Source of the DNA: JAUVYV01 sp964585535
Lineage (GTDB): Bacteria; Planctomycetota; Phycisphaerae; Sedimentisphaerales; Anaerobacaceae
NCBI GenBank assembly: GCA_964585535.1
Contig: CAZPDW010000026.1
Span: 1-18,239, forward strand
DNA: 18,239 bases
Reading direction: 5' to 3'
The position numbers and the translations under genes were made by a program. A model generated the notes under the pieces. That model had not been told where the DNA came from and did not search any database. It was given only the letters and a program-made list of their open reading frames with translations. This document shows positions 1 to 6,582 of this stretch, one piece after another (positions within the stretch are counted from its first letter, which is position 1; each line of letters opens with the position of its first letter).

Positions 1-819
1 CGGCCAGAGAGATAGCGTCTTTTCGAGCGAGCCGGGTGCGTATCGTCGTTGCAGGGAGGCGAGGGACAGAACGAGTTCGATGTCGTCGCGGGATTGGCTG
101 CGGGCCAGGTCGTCGGCGAGGGTGTCGAGCCGGGCGCTGGTTTCCGGGCCGAGGAATTTGATTTTCTCTATAGCTACCTTGAAGGCGGTTACCTGGCTCA
201 TATACGAGCGGAGCGTCAGCCGGTCGAATTCATTTGCGGCGACGGGGACAAGGGCGGCGTCACTCTGCGACAGCAGGGCCAGGGTCTTCGCCTTTATAAG
301 CTGTCCATAGGCGGGCGGCTCGTTTGTGCCGAGCGAATCAATCTGCGTCACTATCCCGTGTAGGAGCTGACTTCTTTTCGGCTCCTCATCGGCAAGGGCC
401 AGGTAGTAATCGACATCGAGCCGGCTCAGCGTCGTTCTGAGCAGGTCGGCGGCGAGTTTTCGCCACAGCCCGGTCGAGCCGAACCGCTGCTCCCAGTCGC
501 CGCCCTGATAATCCTCAATTTGCTTCTTGAAGGTGCGCTGTTCTTCTTCGATTTGTGCGAGCCGTTGGTCGGCGGTGTCGGCCAGGCCTTTTAGTTTTTG
601 TCTTTCCTGCCGGGTGAGAAAATCGCCGCTGCATTCAAATTGCATTCGAGTCGGAAAACTCCGGCCGGCGAACGCCGCAGAGGCGGTCTTTGCCGCTTCG
701 GCGAGCCGGTTAATATCCTCGGCTGTGGGGACGGCTTCTGCTGCACAGGCGGACAGACAGATAAAGAACGGCAGGACGGGCAAAACAAACAATGATTTGC
801 CTCTATTTTTGCTCGACAT
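1..819 (-). CDS. Predicted lipoprotein of unknown function (3' end cut by window)
   Basis: The reading frame is open for 273 codons, from an ATG at 819 to the window edge, so the C-terminus is missing. It begins with a basic N-terminus, a hydrophobic stretch and a lipobox LSAC with the cysteine at residue 25, so the product is probably exported and lipid-anchored. The rest is mostly charged and helical, with a coiled-coil-like stretch at about residues 75-105 (QERQKLKGLADTADQRL and following). I recognise no domain. The ATG lies inside the end of the ExbD-like gene (17-base overlap) and has no clear Shine-Dalgarno sequence, so translation is probably coupled to that gene. This makes it the last visible member of the operon that starts with the ferredoxin gene. 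It may work at the envelope with the ExbD-like protein, but that is inferred only from position. Confidence 0.75.
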   Translation of the reverse strand, partial: MSSKNRGKSLFVLPVLPFFICLSACAAEAVPTAEDINRLAEAAKTASAAFAGRSFPTRMQFECSGDFLTRQERQKLKGLADTADQRLAQIEEEQRTFKKQIEDYQGGDWEQRFGSTGLWRKLAADLLRTTLSRLDVDYYLALADEEPKRSQLLHGIVTQIDSLGTNEPPAYGQLIKAKTLALLSQSDAALVPVAANEFDRLTLRSYMSQVTAFKVAIEKIKFLGPETSARLDTLADDLARSQSRDDIELVLSLASLQRRYAPGSLEKTLSLWP

Positions 820-1327
820 TATCATTTGGCTGCCGTCGGGTCATTTGGAATGTGATGTCGCTAAGGCCGAGCCCGTAAAGAACGTTGTAGATTTTTGCGA
901 GATGGTCCCATTTCACATCGGGCCCGCAGATGATTTCGACGGGGTCGGCTGCGTACCGTTTTTGCTCGATGAGCACCTCGCCCAGCCGACGGGCCAGCGA
1001 GAGCAGGTTTTCTTGAATAGTCTGGTCTTCGACCGCGACGGCCTGCGAGAGGCCGATTTGAACCTTACAGCCGGCTGCGGCTGCGTCAATTCGTATGAAC
1101 AACGGCTCCGGCCTGCCGATTGTGCTGGCCTGTGCCTGTGAGCCGGGCAGTTGAAAAGGCAGAAAATCCTCCTTTGGCCGCCATTTGGCCGCGACAAGAA
1201 AGAACAGCAGCATCAAAAAGGTCATATCAATCATCGGCGCCATTCGCAGCGCGAAGTTCTGCCGCCGGCGAAAAAAGGAAAGACTAAGGACATTCCCCCT
1301 TTGGTTTTGTCTGTTCAATAATTTCAT
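803..1327 (-). CDS. ExbD/TolR-family energy-transduction protein
   Basis: The protein has 174 residues. It has a basic cytoplasmic N-terminus, one transmembrane helix with the ExbD/TolR signature APMIDMTFLMLLFFLVA at about residues 30-46, and a periplasmic domain. D34 sits where the proton-relay aspartate of ExbD/TolR lies. ExbD proteins work with ExbB/TolQ to pass proton-motive force to TonB- or Tol-type partners. I chose the ATG at 1327 because GGAGG (1336-1340) lies 8 bases upstream; an in-frame ATG at 1342 adds five residues but has no ribosome site. It lies 37 bases after the gamma subunit gene and overlaps the lipoprotein gene downstream. No ExbB/TolQ gene is visible here; it may lie beyond the left edge. 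Family assignment is secure from the transmembrane motif, but the partner and substrate are unknown. Confidence 0.85.
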   Translation of the reverse strand: MKLLNRQNQRGNVLSLSFFRRRQNFALRMAPMIDMTFLMLLFFLVAAKWRPKEDFLPFQLPGSQAQASTIGRPEPLFIRIDAAAAGCKVQIGLSQAVAVEDQTIQENLLSLARRLGEVLIEQKRYAADPVEIICGPDVKWDHLAKIYNVLYGLGLSDITFQMTRRQPNDNVEQK

Positions 1328-1335
1328 CCGCGTCG

Positions 1336-1340
1336 CCTCC
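1336..1340 (-). promoter_or_regulatory. Shine-Dalgarno site deciding the exbD-like start
   Basis: GGAGG on the minus strand lies 8 bases before the ATG at 1327 and inside the alternative longer frame that starts at 1342. It supports the shorter protein. Confidence 0.7.
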
Positions 1341-1364
1341 ATCCGGGCCGCAGAAAGCCGCCGG

Positions 1365-1931
1365 TCAGCCGGCGCCGTCCTTTGCGAGCTCGGCGCCTCT
1401 GTGCAGGGCCTTCGTGTTGACGCCTATGGTAACGTGGTACCGCTCGGCCAACACATCGCCAAGGCAATCGGCTGCATCGTCGGGGCTGAACAGGCCTTTT
1501 CTTTGCAGATAGGCGCCGAGCGCAACCATATTGGCGCTTCTGGCGCTTCCTAATTCGACCGCGATGTCGTCGGCGGCAATCCTCAGTATCTCCAGCGATT
1601 CGTCGAGGTCGGGTTCGGCGTCGATTAAAGAGCTGTTAATAACCAACAGCCCGCCGGGCTTGATTCGCGGGCCGAACTTGCTGAGCGAGGCCTTGTTCAT
1701 CGCGACCAGCGAGTCAGGTCTGCCGACAACCGGCGAAGCGATGGGCCTGTCGGAGATTATCACCATACCGTTTGCAGTGCCGCCGCGAACCTCGGCGCCG
1801 TAAGAGGGCATATAGGTTACTTCCTTTCCCGCCTTCATCGCCGTCTGTGCCAGCAGCTTGCAGGCGACAATAATTCCCTGCCCTCCGAAACCGGCAATCG
1901 TAACCTCCTCGTACAAGCCGTTTGATGTCAT
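1365..1931 (-). CDS. korC: 2-oxoacid:ferredoxin oxidoreductase, gamma subunit
   Basis: The protein has 188 residues and belongs to the gamma (POR_C-type) family of 2-oxoacid:ferredoxin oxidoreductases. The nucleotide/CoA-binding glycine loop GFGGQG is at residues 14-19, and the family signature MPSYGAEVRGGTAN follows. Gamma subunits of this family bind coenzyme A so the acyl group can be released as acyl-CoA after oxidative decarboxylation. I chose the ATG at 1931 because it lies just after the beta subunit stop (1936-1938), as expected in these operons. An upstream in-frame start at 2000 would add 23 residues unlike the family and overlap the beta gene. The next gene downstream is the ExbD-like gene. 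The korC symbol follows common usage; whether the complex prefers 2-oxoglutarate or branched-chain 2-oxoacids cannot be read from this subunit. Confidence 0.9.
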   Translation of the reverse strand: MTSNGLYEEVTIAGFGGQGIIVACKLLAQTAMKAGKEVTYMPSYGAEVRGGTANGMVIISDRPIASPVVGRPDSLVAMNKASLSKFGPRIKPGGLLVINSSLIDAEPDLDESLEILRIAADDIAVELGSARSANMVALGAYLQRKGLFSPDDAADCLGDVLAERYHVTIGVNTKALHRGAELAKDGAG

Positions 1932-1935
1932 CTTT

Positions 1936-2670
1936 TTAGCCCTTGAATTTTCCAGGCGGAAAGACCTTTGACATTTCGTTTTCGATATGCAGCATTGCAT
2001 CGACAGGTCTCAATCGCCAGTAGGTCGGACACGGCGAGAGCAGCTCGACAAGCGACAGGCCCTTTTCGCCCTGGATTTGCAGCTCGAAGGCGTGCTTGAC
2101 GGCCTTTTTGGCCTTTCGGATTCGTGCAGGGCTGCTGAGCGTACAGCGTTCGACGTAGATTGCGCCGGGCAGTATCGACAGCAATTCGCAGACCTTCAGC
2201 GGGTAGCCCTGGCCATCCGCCCGCCGGCCCTGCTGGGTGGTGGCGGTAACCTGGCCGAGTATGGTCGTCGGCGCCATCTGGCCGCCGGTCATCCCGAAAA
2301 CGGCGTTGTTTATGAAAATGACGGTGATTTGCTCGGCCCTTTGAGCGGCGTGGATTATTTCCGCCGTCCCTATAGCGGCAAGGTCGCCGTCACCCTGATA
2401 TGAGAAGACGATACTATCGGGGTTGGTCCTTTTCATACCGGTGGCGACCGCCGGCGCCCGGCCGTGTGCGACCTCGACCATATCGACGTCGAGATAGTCG
2501 TATGCCAGCACCGCACAGCCGACCGGCGCAATCCCGATGGTCCGCCCGGCAATGTCAAGCTCGTCGATTACTTCGGCGACAAGCCGGTGAGCGATGCTGT
2601 GCCCGCAGCCGGGGCAGTAGTGCGTCGGGACATCTTTGAGTGTCGGCGTTCTCTTGAATACCACCTGCAT
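1936..2670 (-). CDS. korB: 2-oxoacid:ferredoxin oxidoreductase, TPP-binding beta subunit
   Basis: The protein has 244 residues and is the thiamine-pyrophosphate-binding beta subunit. CPGCG at residues 19-23, a further cysteine at 52, and a late PCPTYW motif supply the cysteines that hold the proximal iron-sulfur cluster in this family. The TPP/magnesium motif GDGDLAAIG at 93-101, followed by NN at 121-122, is complete. The subunit decarboxylates a 2-oxoacid and passes electrons to ferredoxin, an oxygen-sensitive reaction typical of anaerobes. The gene starts 4 bases after the alpha subunit stop and ends 4 bases before the gamma start, so all are co-transcribed. The family is certain; the substrate is not. 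The VorB-type alpha partner points to branched-chain 2-oxoacids. Confidence 0.93.
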   Translation of the reverse strand: MQVVFKRTPTLKDVPTHYCPGCGHSIAHRLVAEVIDELDIAGRTIGIAPVGCAVLAYDYLDVDMVEVAHGRAPAVATGMKRTNPDSIVFSYQGDGDLAAIGTAEIIHAAQRAEQITVIFINNAVFGMTGGQMAPTTILGQVTATTQQGRRADGQGYPLKVCELLSILPGAIYVERCTLSSPARIRKAKKAVKHAFELQIQGEKGLSLVELLSPCPTYWRLRPVDAMLHIENEMSKVFPPGKFKG

Positions 2671-2674
2671 TTGC

Positions 2675-3739
2675 TTACGCCTTGACTTTAATTGTCAACT
2701 GCTCGATTTTGTCGAGGACCTGCTCGACGGTCGGTACCCCGCCGCCCGGCCTGCCGTAGAACATAACCGGCGCCTTGCCCGCAACGGCCAGCCGGACGTC
2801 CTCGACCATTTGCCCGAGACTCATCTCCACCGTCAGGAAGATGGGCCAATTGTCGGCGGCCCGGCTGAGCTGCTCAGAAGGGAAAGGCCAGAGTGTAATC
2901 GGCCTGAGCCAGCCGGCCCTGATACCCTTTTTTCTCGCCCTGTCAACGGCGCTTCGGACAATTCTGGCGGCAATGCCGTAAGCGACCACAATTATATCGG
3001 CATCATCGATTTCGTATTGCTCGCAGCGGACCTGCGTTTTTTCGATTTGGCGGTATTTTTTCTGCAGGTTATAATTGTGCTGTTCGAGGGCGCCCTCGGG
3101 CAACCACAGCGAACGGACGATGTTTTGCTCCCTGCCTTCGGCGCCGGTCAGCGCCCAGTCCTTTGGCGGCAGCTCGACGCCGGGGCTTTTCTTGAATACC
3201 ACCGGCTCCATCATCTGGCCAAGGATGCCGTCCGCCAGAATCATAACGGGGATGCGGTATTTATCAGCCAAGTCAAATGCGAGCGGCATCGTATCGACCC
3301 ACTCCTGGACGCTCCAGGGCCCGAAGACAACAGTTCTGTAATCGCCGTGTCCGCCCCCGCGGGTCGCTTGGAAGTAGTCGCCCTGCGAAGGAGCGATATT
3401 GCCAAGCCCGGGCCCGCCGCGCATCACGTTGACAATCACGGACGGAAGCTCGGCGCCGGCCAAGTAGCTTATCCCCTCCTGCATCAAGCTGATGCCGGGG
3501 CTGGACGAGCTGGTCATTGCCCTTTTGCCGGTGGCCGAGGCGCCGAAGACCATACTGATGGCGGCCAGCTCGCTTTCGCTCTGCACAAAAACCCTTCCCA
3601 GCTCAGCCATTCGCTTGGACATATAAGCGGTAACTTCGTTTTGCGGCGTGATGGGATAGCCGAAATAGGCGTCAAGGCCGGCCCGTATGGCCGACTCCGC
3701 CATCGCCTCATTGCCGCACATTAAAACTCTTTCGTTCAC
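2675..3739 (-). CDS. vorB: 2-oxoacid:ferredoxin oxidoreductase alpha subunit, VorB type
   Basis: The protein has 354 residues, the usual length of VorB-type alpha subunits (3-methyl-2-oxobutanoate dehydrogenase) and shorter than KorA proteins with a fused gamma domain. The N-terminal pyrimidine-binding domain carries GNEAMAESAIRAG and YFGYPITPQNE (residues about 9-35). TSSSSPGISLMQEGISYLAG and VMRGGPGLGNIAPSQGDYF follow. The C-terminal transketolase-like domain has WLRPITLWPFP at about 278-288. The enzyme oxidatively decarboxylates 2-oxoacids to acyl-CoA with ferredoxin as acceptor, or runs in reverse. The ATG overlaps the ferredoxin stop by four bases (ATGA, 3736-3739), indicating coupled translation. 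VorB and KorA are close relatives, so the substrate is a family-level inference. Confidence 0.92.
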   Translation of the reverse strand: MNERVLMCGNEAMAESAIRAGLDAYFGYPITPQNEVTAYMSKRMAELGRVFVQSESELAAISMVFGASATGKRAMTSSSSPGISLMQEGISYLAGAELPSVIVNVMRGGPGLGNIAPSQGDYFQATRGGGHGDYRTVVFGPWSVQEWVDTMPLAFDLADKYRIPVMILADGILGQMMEPVVFKKSPGVELPPKDWALTGAEGREQNIVRSLWLPEGALEQHNYNLQKKYRQIEKTQVRCEQYEIDDADIIVVAYGIAARIVRSAVDRARKKGIRAGWLRPITLWPFPSEQLSRAADNWPIFLTVEMSLGQMVEDVRLAVAGKAPVMFYGRPGGGVPTVEQVLDKIEQLTIKVKA

Positions 3740-4005
3740 GATGTGTCCCTGATAAAACTTCCCTTATCTTTGGCGGGCGGCTCGACGGCTACAACGTTGT
3801 CGTCGCGGTACACTTCAATTGCCACCTCCGGACAGACGGTCGCGCACAAACAGCAGCCGGTACAGCCGGTGTTGACGGCTTCAGCGGGGAAATAGCCCCT
3901 GCTGTTGGATTTTTCAGAAATGGCGATGACGTTTTGAGGGCAGACAGGCACACACAGCCCGCAACCCTTGCATCGCTCGGCGTCAATTTTTATCTTCCCG
4001 GCCAT
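3736..4005 (-). CDS. korD: 2x[4Fe-4S] ferredoxin-type delta subunit
   Basis: The protein is a small 89-residue iron-sulfur protein with two complete CxxCxxCxxxCP motifs: C12, C15, C18, C22 and C48, C51, C54, C58, with an extra cysteine at 52. This is the standard two-cluster 8Fe ferredoxin fold that carries electrons out of the 2-oxoacid oxidoreductase. The C-terminal tail of about 20 residues lacks cysteines. It is the first gene of the operon. AAGGA (4013-4017) lies 7 bases before the ATG, and a promoter lies about 30-60 bases upstream. Its stop overlaps the start of the alpha subunit by four bases. The assignment as the delta subunit rests on this tight linkage. Confidence 0.92.
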   Translation of the reverse strand: MAGKIKIDAERCKGCGLCVPVCPQNVIAISEKSNSRGYFPAEAVNTGCTGCCLCATVCPEVAIEVYRDDNVVAVEPPAKDKGSFIRDTS

Positions 4006-4037
4006 CTGTATATCCTTCGAGGGCTTTCAAACCAAAT

Positions 4038-4066
4038 ATTCTAGCGAAGCCCGCAGTGGTTGTAAA
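4038..4066 (-). promoter_or_regulatory. Candidate sigma70-type promoter of the oxidoreductase operon
   Basis: On the minus strand, TTTACA (4061-4066), a 17-base spacer and TAGAAT (4038-4043) each match the consensus at five of six positions. They sit about 35 bases upstream of the ferredoxin ATG, just beyond the end of the mltA gene. No operator or riboswitch is evident in the short leader. Confidence 0.65.
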
Positions 4067-4132
4067 GGGAAAAGCCAATGAATTGGTTATTGGCGTCCGA
4101 TTGCAGGTACGGTTTTCATCTCGGCGAAGGGC

Positions 4133-5368
4133 TTACGGGCGGCGTTTTGTCGAAGCCAGGGAAGCCACAGGGGCCGCAAATTGCGGCTTGACGAACAGAT
4201 AATATAAGTGTCCTTCCTGATAGGTATGCCCGGCGAGTTTGCCCGCGGTATCGCCCTGTCCCATATAGACATCGCATCGGCCCGGTGCGCGGATGGCGCC
4301 GCCGGTGTCCTGGTCGAGTGCGAAGCCGCGGTAAGGGTCGATGTATGTTTGCCCCGCTATTTGCCGCGGCAGATTGGTGCTTAAAAAGGCCGGGCACGCC
4401 CGCGGATAAATCGATTTGTCGGTGGCGATGGTTCTGTAGGCCGTTACCGGCTCGTTGATGCTTCCGCGAGGCGGGCCCTGCTGCCGCCGGAAAAATACGA
4501 AGCGCGGGTTGAGTTTCGTGTATGTGCCGACGAGCATCGAGTTGGCCTTGAAGTAATCAATCATCGAAGACAAGCTCAGCCGGTCGGCAGGTATCTTGCC
4601 CCGGCGGACGAGCTCTTTGCCGACGCTTTTGTATTCATGGCCGTTGCTGGCGGCATAGCCGAATGTGTCGAGCCGGCCGTCGGGCATTCTTATCTTTGCC
4701 GAGCCCTGGACCTGGGCGATGTACGCCTCGAACGGCTCGCCGAGCCAAACAATTTCCTTTCCGGCGAGCATATTCGAGCTTTCAATCTCGGCTCGTGCGG
4801 GATATGGCGTGATTTGACCGCCGGCGGTTCGCCGGCCGAGTATCGTACCGTCGCTTTTCTTGACGAGGTCCTCGGGTTTGCGGTAAAGCGGATATGCAAA
4901 GCGGGCGGTCCTGCGGTCTGAACCGTCGAAGATGGGCGTGTAATAGCCGGTGAAAAGCACCGTCCCGGCATAGTCACAGCCGACCGAGATATAGACGTCG
5001 AACTGCCGGCGGATTGCGTCGTTTAGCTCTCGGCCTCGAAGGCCCGAGGCGATGAGCCGTTTGAACGTCTTTAGACTGTCAACGGCGCGGGCGTGAGTTA
5101 TGTCGCCGTATGGGAAATACCCTTTGCTGGATGGCTTGCTCATATACTCCAGAGAGTTGTCGATGGCGCTTTCCAGCCCGGCTACGTTGTAACAGGCGCC
5201 GGTGAAATCGGGAATCTCCTGGGGATTTGTGATTTTGCGAAGCGCAAGCTCGCCCGGCGGCAGCGCCCTGTCGTACTGCGGCACGATGCGCACCTGCGGC
5301 CTCTGACAGCCGGCCAGAATGATGATTATGACGGCAAGGGCCGCTGAAAGTAAGATTTTTGCCTTCAT
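4133..5368 (-). CDS. mltA: MltA-type membrane-bound lytic murein transglycosylase
   Basis: The protein has 411 residues. The N-terminal signal peptide has a lipobox LAGC (C21), so it is lipid-anchored in the envelope. The body matches MltA: FTGYYTP, FAYPLYRKP, a double-psi-barrel segment with AYIAQVQGSAKIRMPDG, and the 3D domain ALDQDTGGAI...DVYMGQG near the C-terminus, with conserved aspartates at about 354 and 366. MltA cleaves the MurNAc-GlcNAc bond of peptidoglycan to give 1,6-anhydro-MurNAc ends. Its presence implies peptidoglycan, which is known in planctomycetes. I chose the ATG at 5368 because it places the lipoprotein signal at the N-terminus; the frame is open further upstream but that stretch is not signal-like and overlaps a pseudogene on the other strand. 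The ribosome site is weak (AGGTAG about 8 bases before). The gene appears monocistronic. Confidence 0.92.
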   Translation of the reverse strand: MKAKILLSAALAVIIIILAGCQRPQVRIVPQYDRALPPGELALRKITNPQEIPDFTGACYNVAGLESAIDNSLEYMSKPSSKGYFPYGDITHARAVDSLKTFKRLIASGLRGRELNDAIRRQFDVYISVGCDYAGTVLFTGYYTPIFDGSDRRTARFAYPLYRKPEDLVKKSDGTILGRRTAGGQITPYPARAEIESSNMLAGKEIVWLGEPFEAYIAQVQGSAKIRMPDGRLDTFGYAASNGHEYKSVGKELVRRGKIPADRLSLSSMIDYFKANSMLVGTYTKLNPRFVFFRRQQGPPRGSINEPVTAYRTIATDKSIYPRACPAFLSTNLPRQIAGQTYIDPYRGFALDQDTGGAIRAPGRCDVYMGQGDTAGKLAGHTYQEGHLYYLFVKPQFAAPVASLASTKRRP

Positions 5369-5452
5369 ATTATTACTACCTGGCTTCAAAAACGCCTCAA
5401 TTAGGATATATCGGCCTGCGCGTGAACCTTTCTTCAAAGTTCTCGGCGATGA

Positions 5453-5617
5453 GTTTTGTTGTTGCGGCAGGCCGGCAAAAAATGTAGGCTCGTCGCCTTC
5501 GAAGGCAAAGGCCATGGCTTTTTCAACTTCGGCAGGGAAAAAGACAACAAGCCCTTCAAAGAAACCCTCGAAGAAGCGGATAAATTCCTGTGCTCATTAG
5601 GTTTTCTGCGGGACTGA
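5453..5617 (+). pseudogene. C-terminal remnant of an alpha/beta hydrolase (esterase)
   Basis: One plus-strand frame reads RQAGKKCRLVAFEGKGHGFF, then NFGREKDNKPFKETLEEAD, KFLCSLGFL and a TGA at 5615. This is the C-terminal end of the BD-FAE/carboxylesterase-type alpha/beta hydrolases common in planctomycete polysaccharide loci. The histidine in GHGFF occupies the catalytic triad position. The frame is closed by a TGA at 5450-5452, and only about 80 bases remain before the start of mltA on the other strand, so the nucleophile region is absent. The piece is a truncated remnant, not a working gene. The family call is from memory of the motif. Confidence 0.6.
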
Positions 5618-5622
5618 GCATA

Positions 5623-6066
5623 ATGGTTGAAAAGCTCGTTACGGTCGGCAATTTCGACGAGCCGATGGAGGCGCACATCGCAAAGGCAAAGCTCGGCGCG
5701 CAGGGGATTAGGTGTTTTCTTTCCGGCGAATACTTTGTGGGGACATACTGGCTTTTGTCAAAAGCCGACGGCGGGGTAAAACTCAAGGTAAAATTATCCG
5801 ATACAGACAGGGCGAGGGAAATACTCACCCCCAAGGGGCAAGTCGTGCAGGACAAAGCAAAAGAACCGGCCGGCACCGGGCAGCGGGATGAGGTCTCGAC
5901 GGGGCCGGTCTGCCCGAAGTGCGGCTCGGACTTTGTGGAACACGAAAAATACTCGAGAAAAATGTTCTTTTTAGGGATATTACTTTTCAGAATTCCCGTG
6001 CCGTTTCCGAAGGACAGCTACAGATGTCTCGACTGCGGCCACGTCTGGAGCCGGCGGCAAAAGTGA
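5623..6066 (+). CDS. DUF2007-like protein with C-terminal zinc ribbon
   Basis: The protein has 147 residues. Residues 1-70 resemble the DUF2007 'putative prokaryotic signal transducing protein' family: an early alpha-beta unit with the pattern EAHIAKAKLGAQGIRCFLSG, a mid GGVKLKV strand and a closing DRAREIL helix. A short polar linker follows, then a zinc ribbon with C97xxC100 and C135xxC138 and a hydrophobic insert (MFFLGILLF). I chose the ATG at 5623; an in-frame start at 5590 adds eleven residues that overlap the hydrolase remnant. The Shine-Dalgarno sequence is weak. The function of DUF2007 is not established; the ribbon suggests metal-stabilised protein or nucleic-acid contacts. It is the only intact plus-strand gene in the left half of the window. 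Confidence 0.75.
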   Translation: MVEKLVTVGNFDEPMEAHIAKAKLGAQGIRCFLSGEYFVGTYWLLSKADGGVKLKVKLSDTDRAREILTPKGQVVQDKAKEPAGTGQRDEVSTGPVCPKCGSDFVEHEKYSRKMFFLGILLFRIPVPFPKDSYRCLDCGHVWSRRQK

Positions 6067-6489
6067 TTTCGCCCTTCGCAGAGAATCGCACAGAACTGAA
6101 AACAGCGCCGGACTCTGCCGGCAGCGGATAACGCCGGTGAACTGACGGATAGATGGAAGGGCGGGAAAATGCTAACAAGCAGATTTTGGCATCGGCTGAT
6201 ACCCTTCATCCTGTACGCTATACGCTGTACGCCGTCCACCCCTGCAAACTAATCGCCGGCGCCCGCCTCTACGAAAACCTGCTCGGAAAACTGAGTGTCC
6301 TGGTCGCCCTCCGGCGGGTAGTATTCGTTTCGGTGTATCGTCAGGCCAAGTTCGCCGATGCCCAAAGCGTAGAGATACGAGCACTGGCAGAGTATCAAAT
6401 ATCACAGGTCGATTTAGCGTATGCGACCGGAATTCTTCTGGGTGCTGCGAAAGTCCGCTGGGAGCCGATTGAGCCGGCTCTTTAAACAC
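6067..6489. other. Noncoding stretch with word repeat and GH30 remnant
   Basis: There is no convincing gene. A short hairpin (GCCGG 6107-6111 with CCGGC 6118-6122) lacks a T-run, so it is not a clear terminator for the plus-strand gene. 6214-6237 holds degenerate repeats of TACGCTATACGC type that recur elsewhere in the window. A decayed GH30 fragment is annotated separately at 6249-6368. Confidence 0.5.
6249..6368 (-). pseudogene. Decayed fragment of a second GH30 catalytic domain
   Basis: The minus-strand frame reads ALGIGELGLTIHRNEYYPP followed by EGDQDTQF before a TAG at 6249-6251. It matches residues about 478-500 of the intact GH30 (IIDDLGLTITRNEYYPKP). By hand alignment, 35 of 45 bases agree between 6316-6360 and 7835-7879. 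No further GH30 similarity was found on either side and a TGA closes the frame at 6402-6404. It is therefore a remnant of a diverged paralogue or a partial duplication. Confidence 0.6.
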
Positions 6490-6539
6490 AAAAAAACCAC
6501 ACGCCGCGATGCACTAATCTATACAAAGCGGCGTGTGGT
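6490..6539 (-). terminator. Rho-independent terminator of the GH30 gene
   Basis: A perfect 12-bp inverted repeat (ACCACACGCCGC 6496-6507 with GCGGCGTGTGGT 6528-6539, loop 20 bases) is followed on the minus strand by seven T's (plus-strand A's 6490-6496). It begins 43 bases after the GH30 stop. This is a classic intrinsic terminator. Confidence 0.88.
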
Positions 6540-6582
6540 CATTAACTGTAGTCTCAGCCATGTAACACAAGCTGCTGCTATA

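Noticed and set aside
527..1141. Plus-strand ORF of 204 codons
   Set aside because: Antisense to the lipoprotein and ExbD-like genes; no signal, motif or ribosome site.
2636..3724. Plus-strand ORF of 362 codons
   Set aside because: It is antisense to the alpha subunit gene, whose motifs are unmistakable; the plus-strand product has no family features and is a shadow of GC-rich codons.
6107..6122. Terminator after the DUF2007-like gene
   Set aside because: A 5-bp stem without a following T-run on the plus strand.
6172..6489. Minus-strand ORF of 105 codons over the GH30 remnant
   Set aside because: It is in a different frame from the GH30-like residues, has no ribosome site and crosses repeat words.
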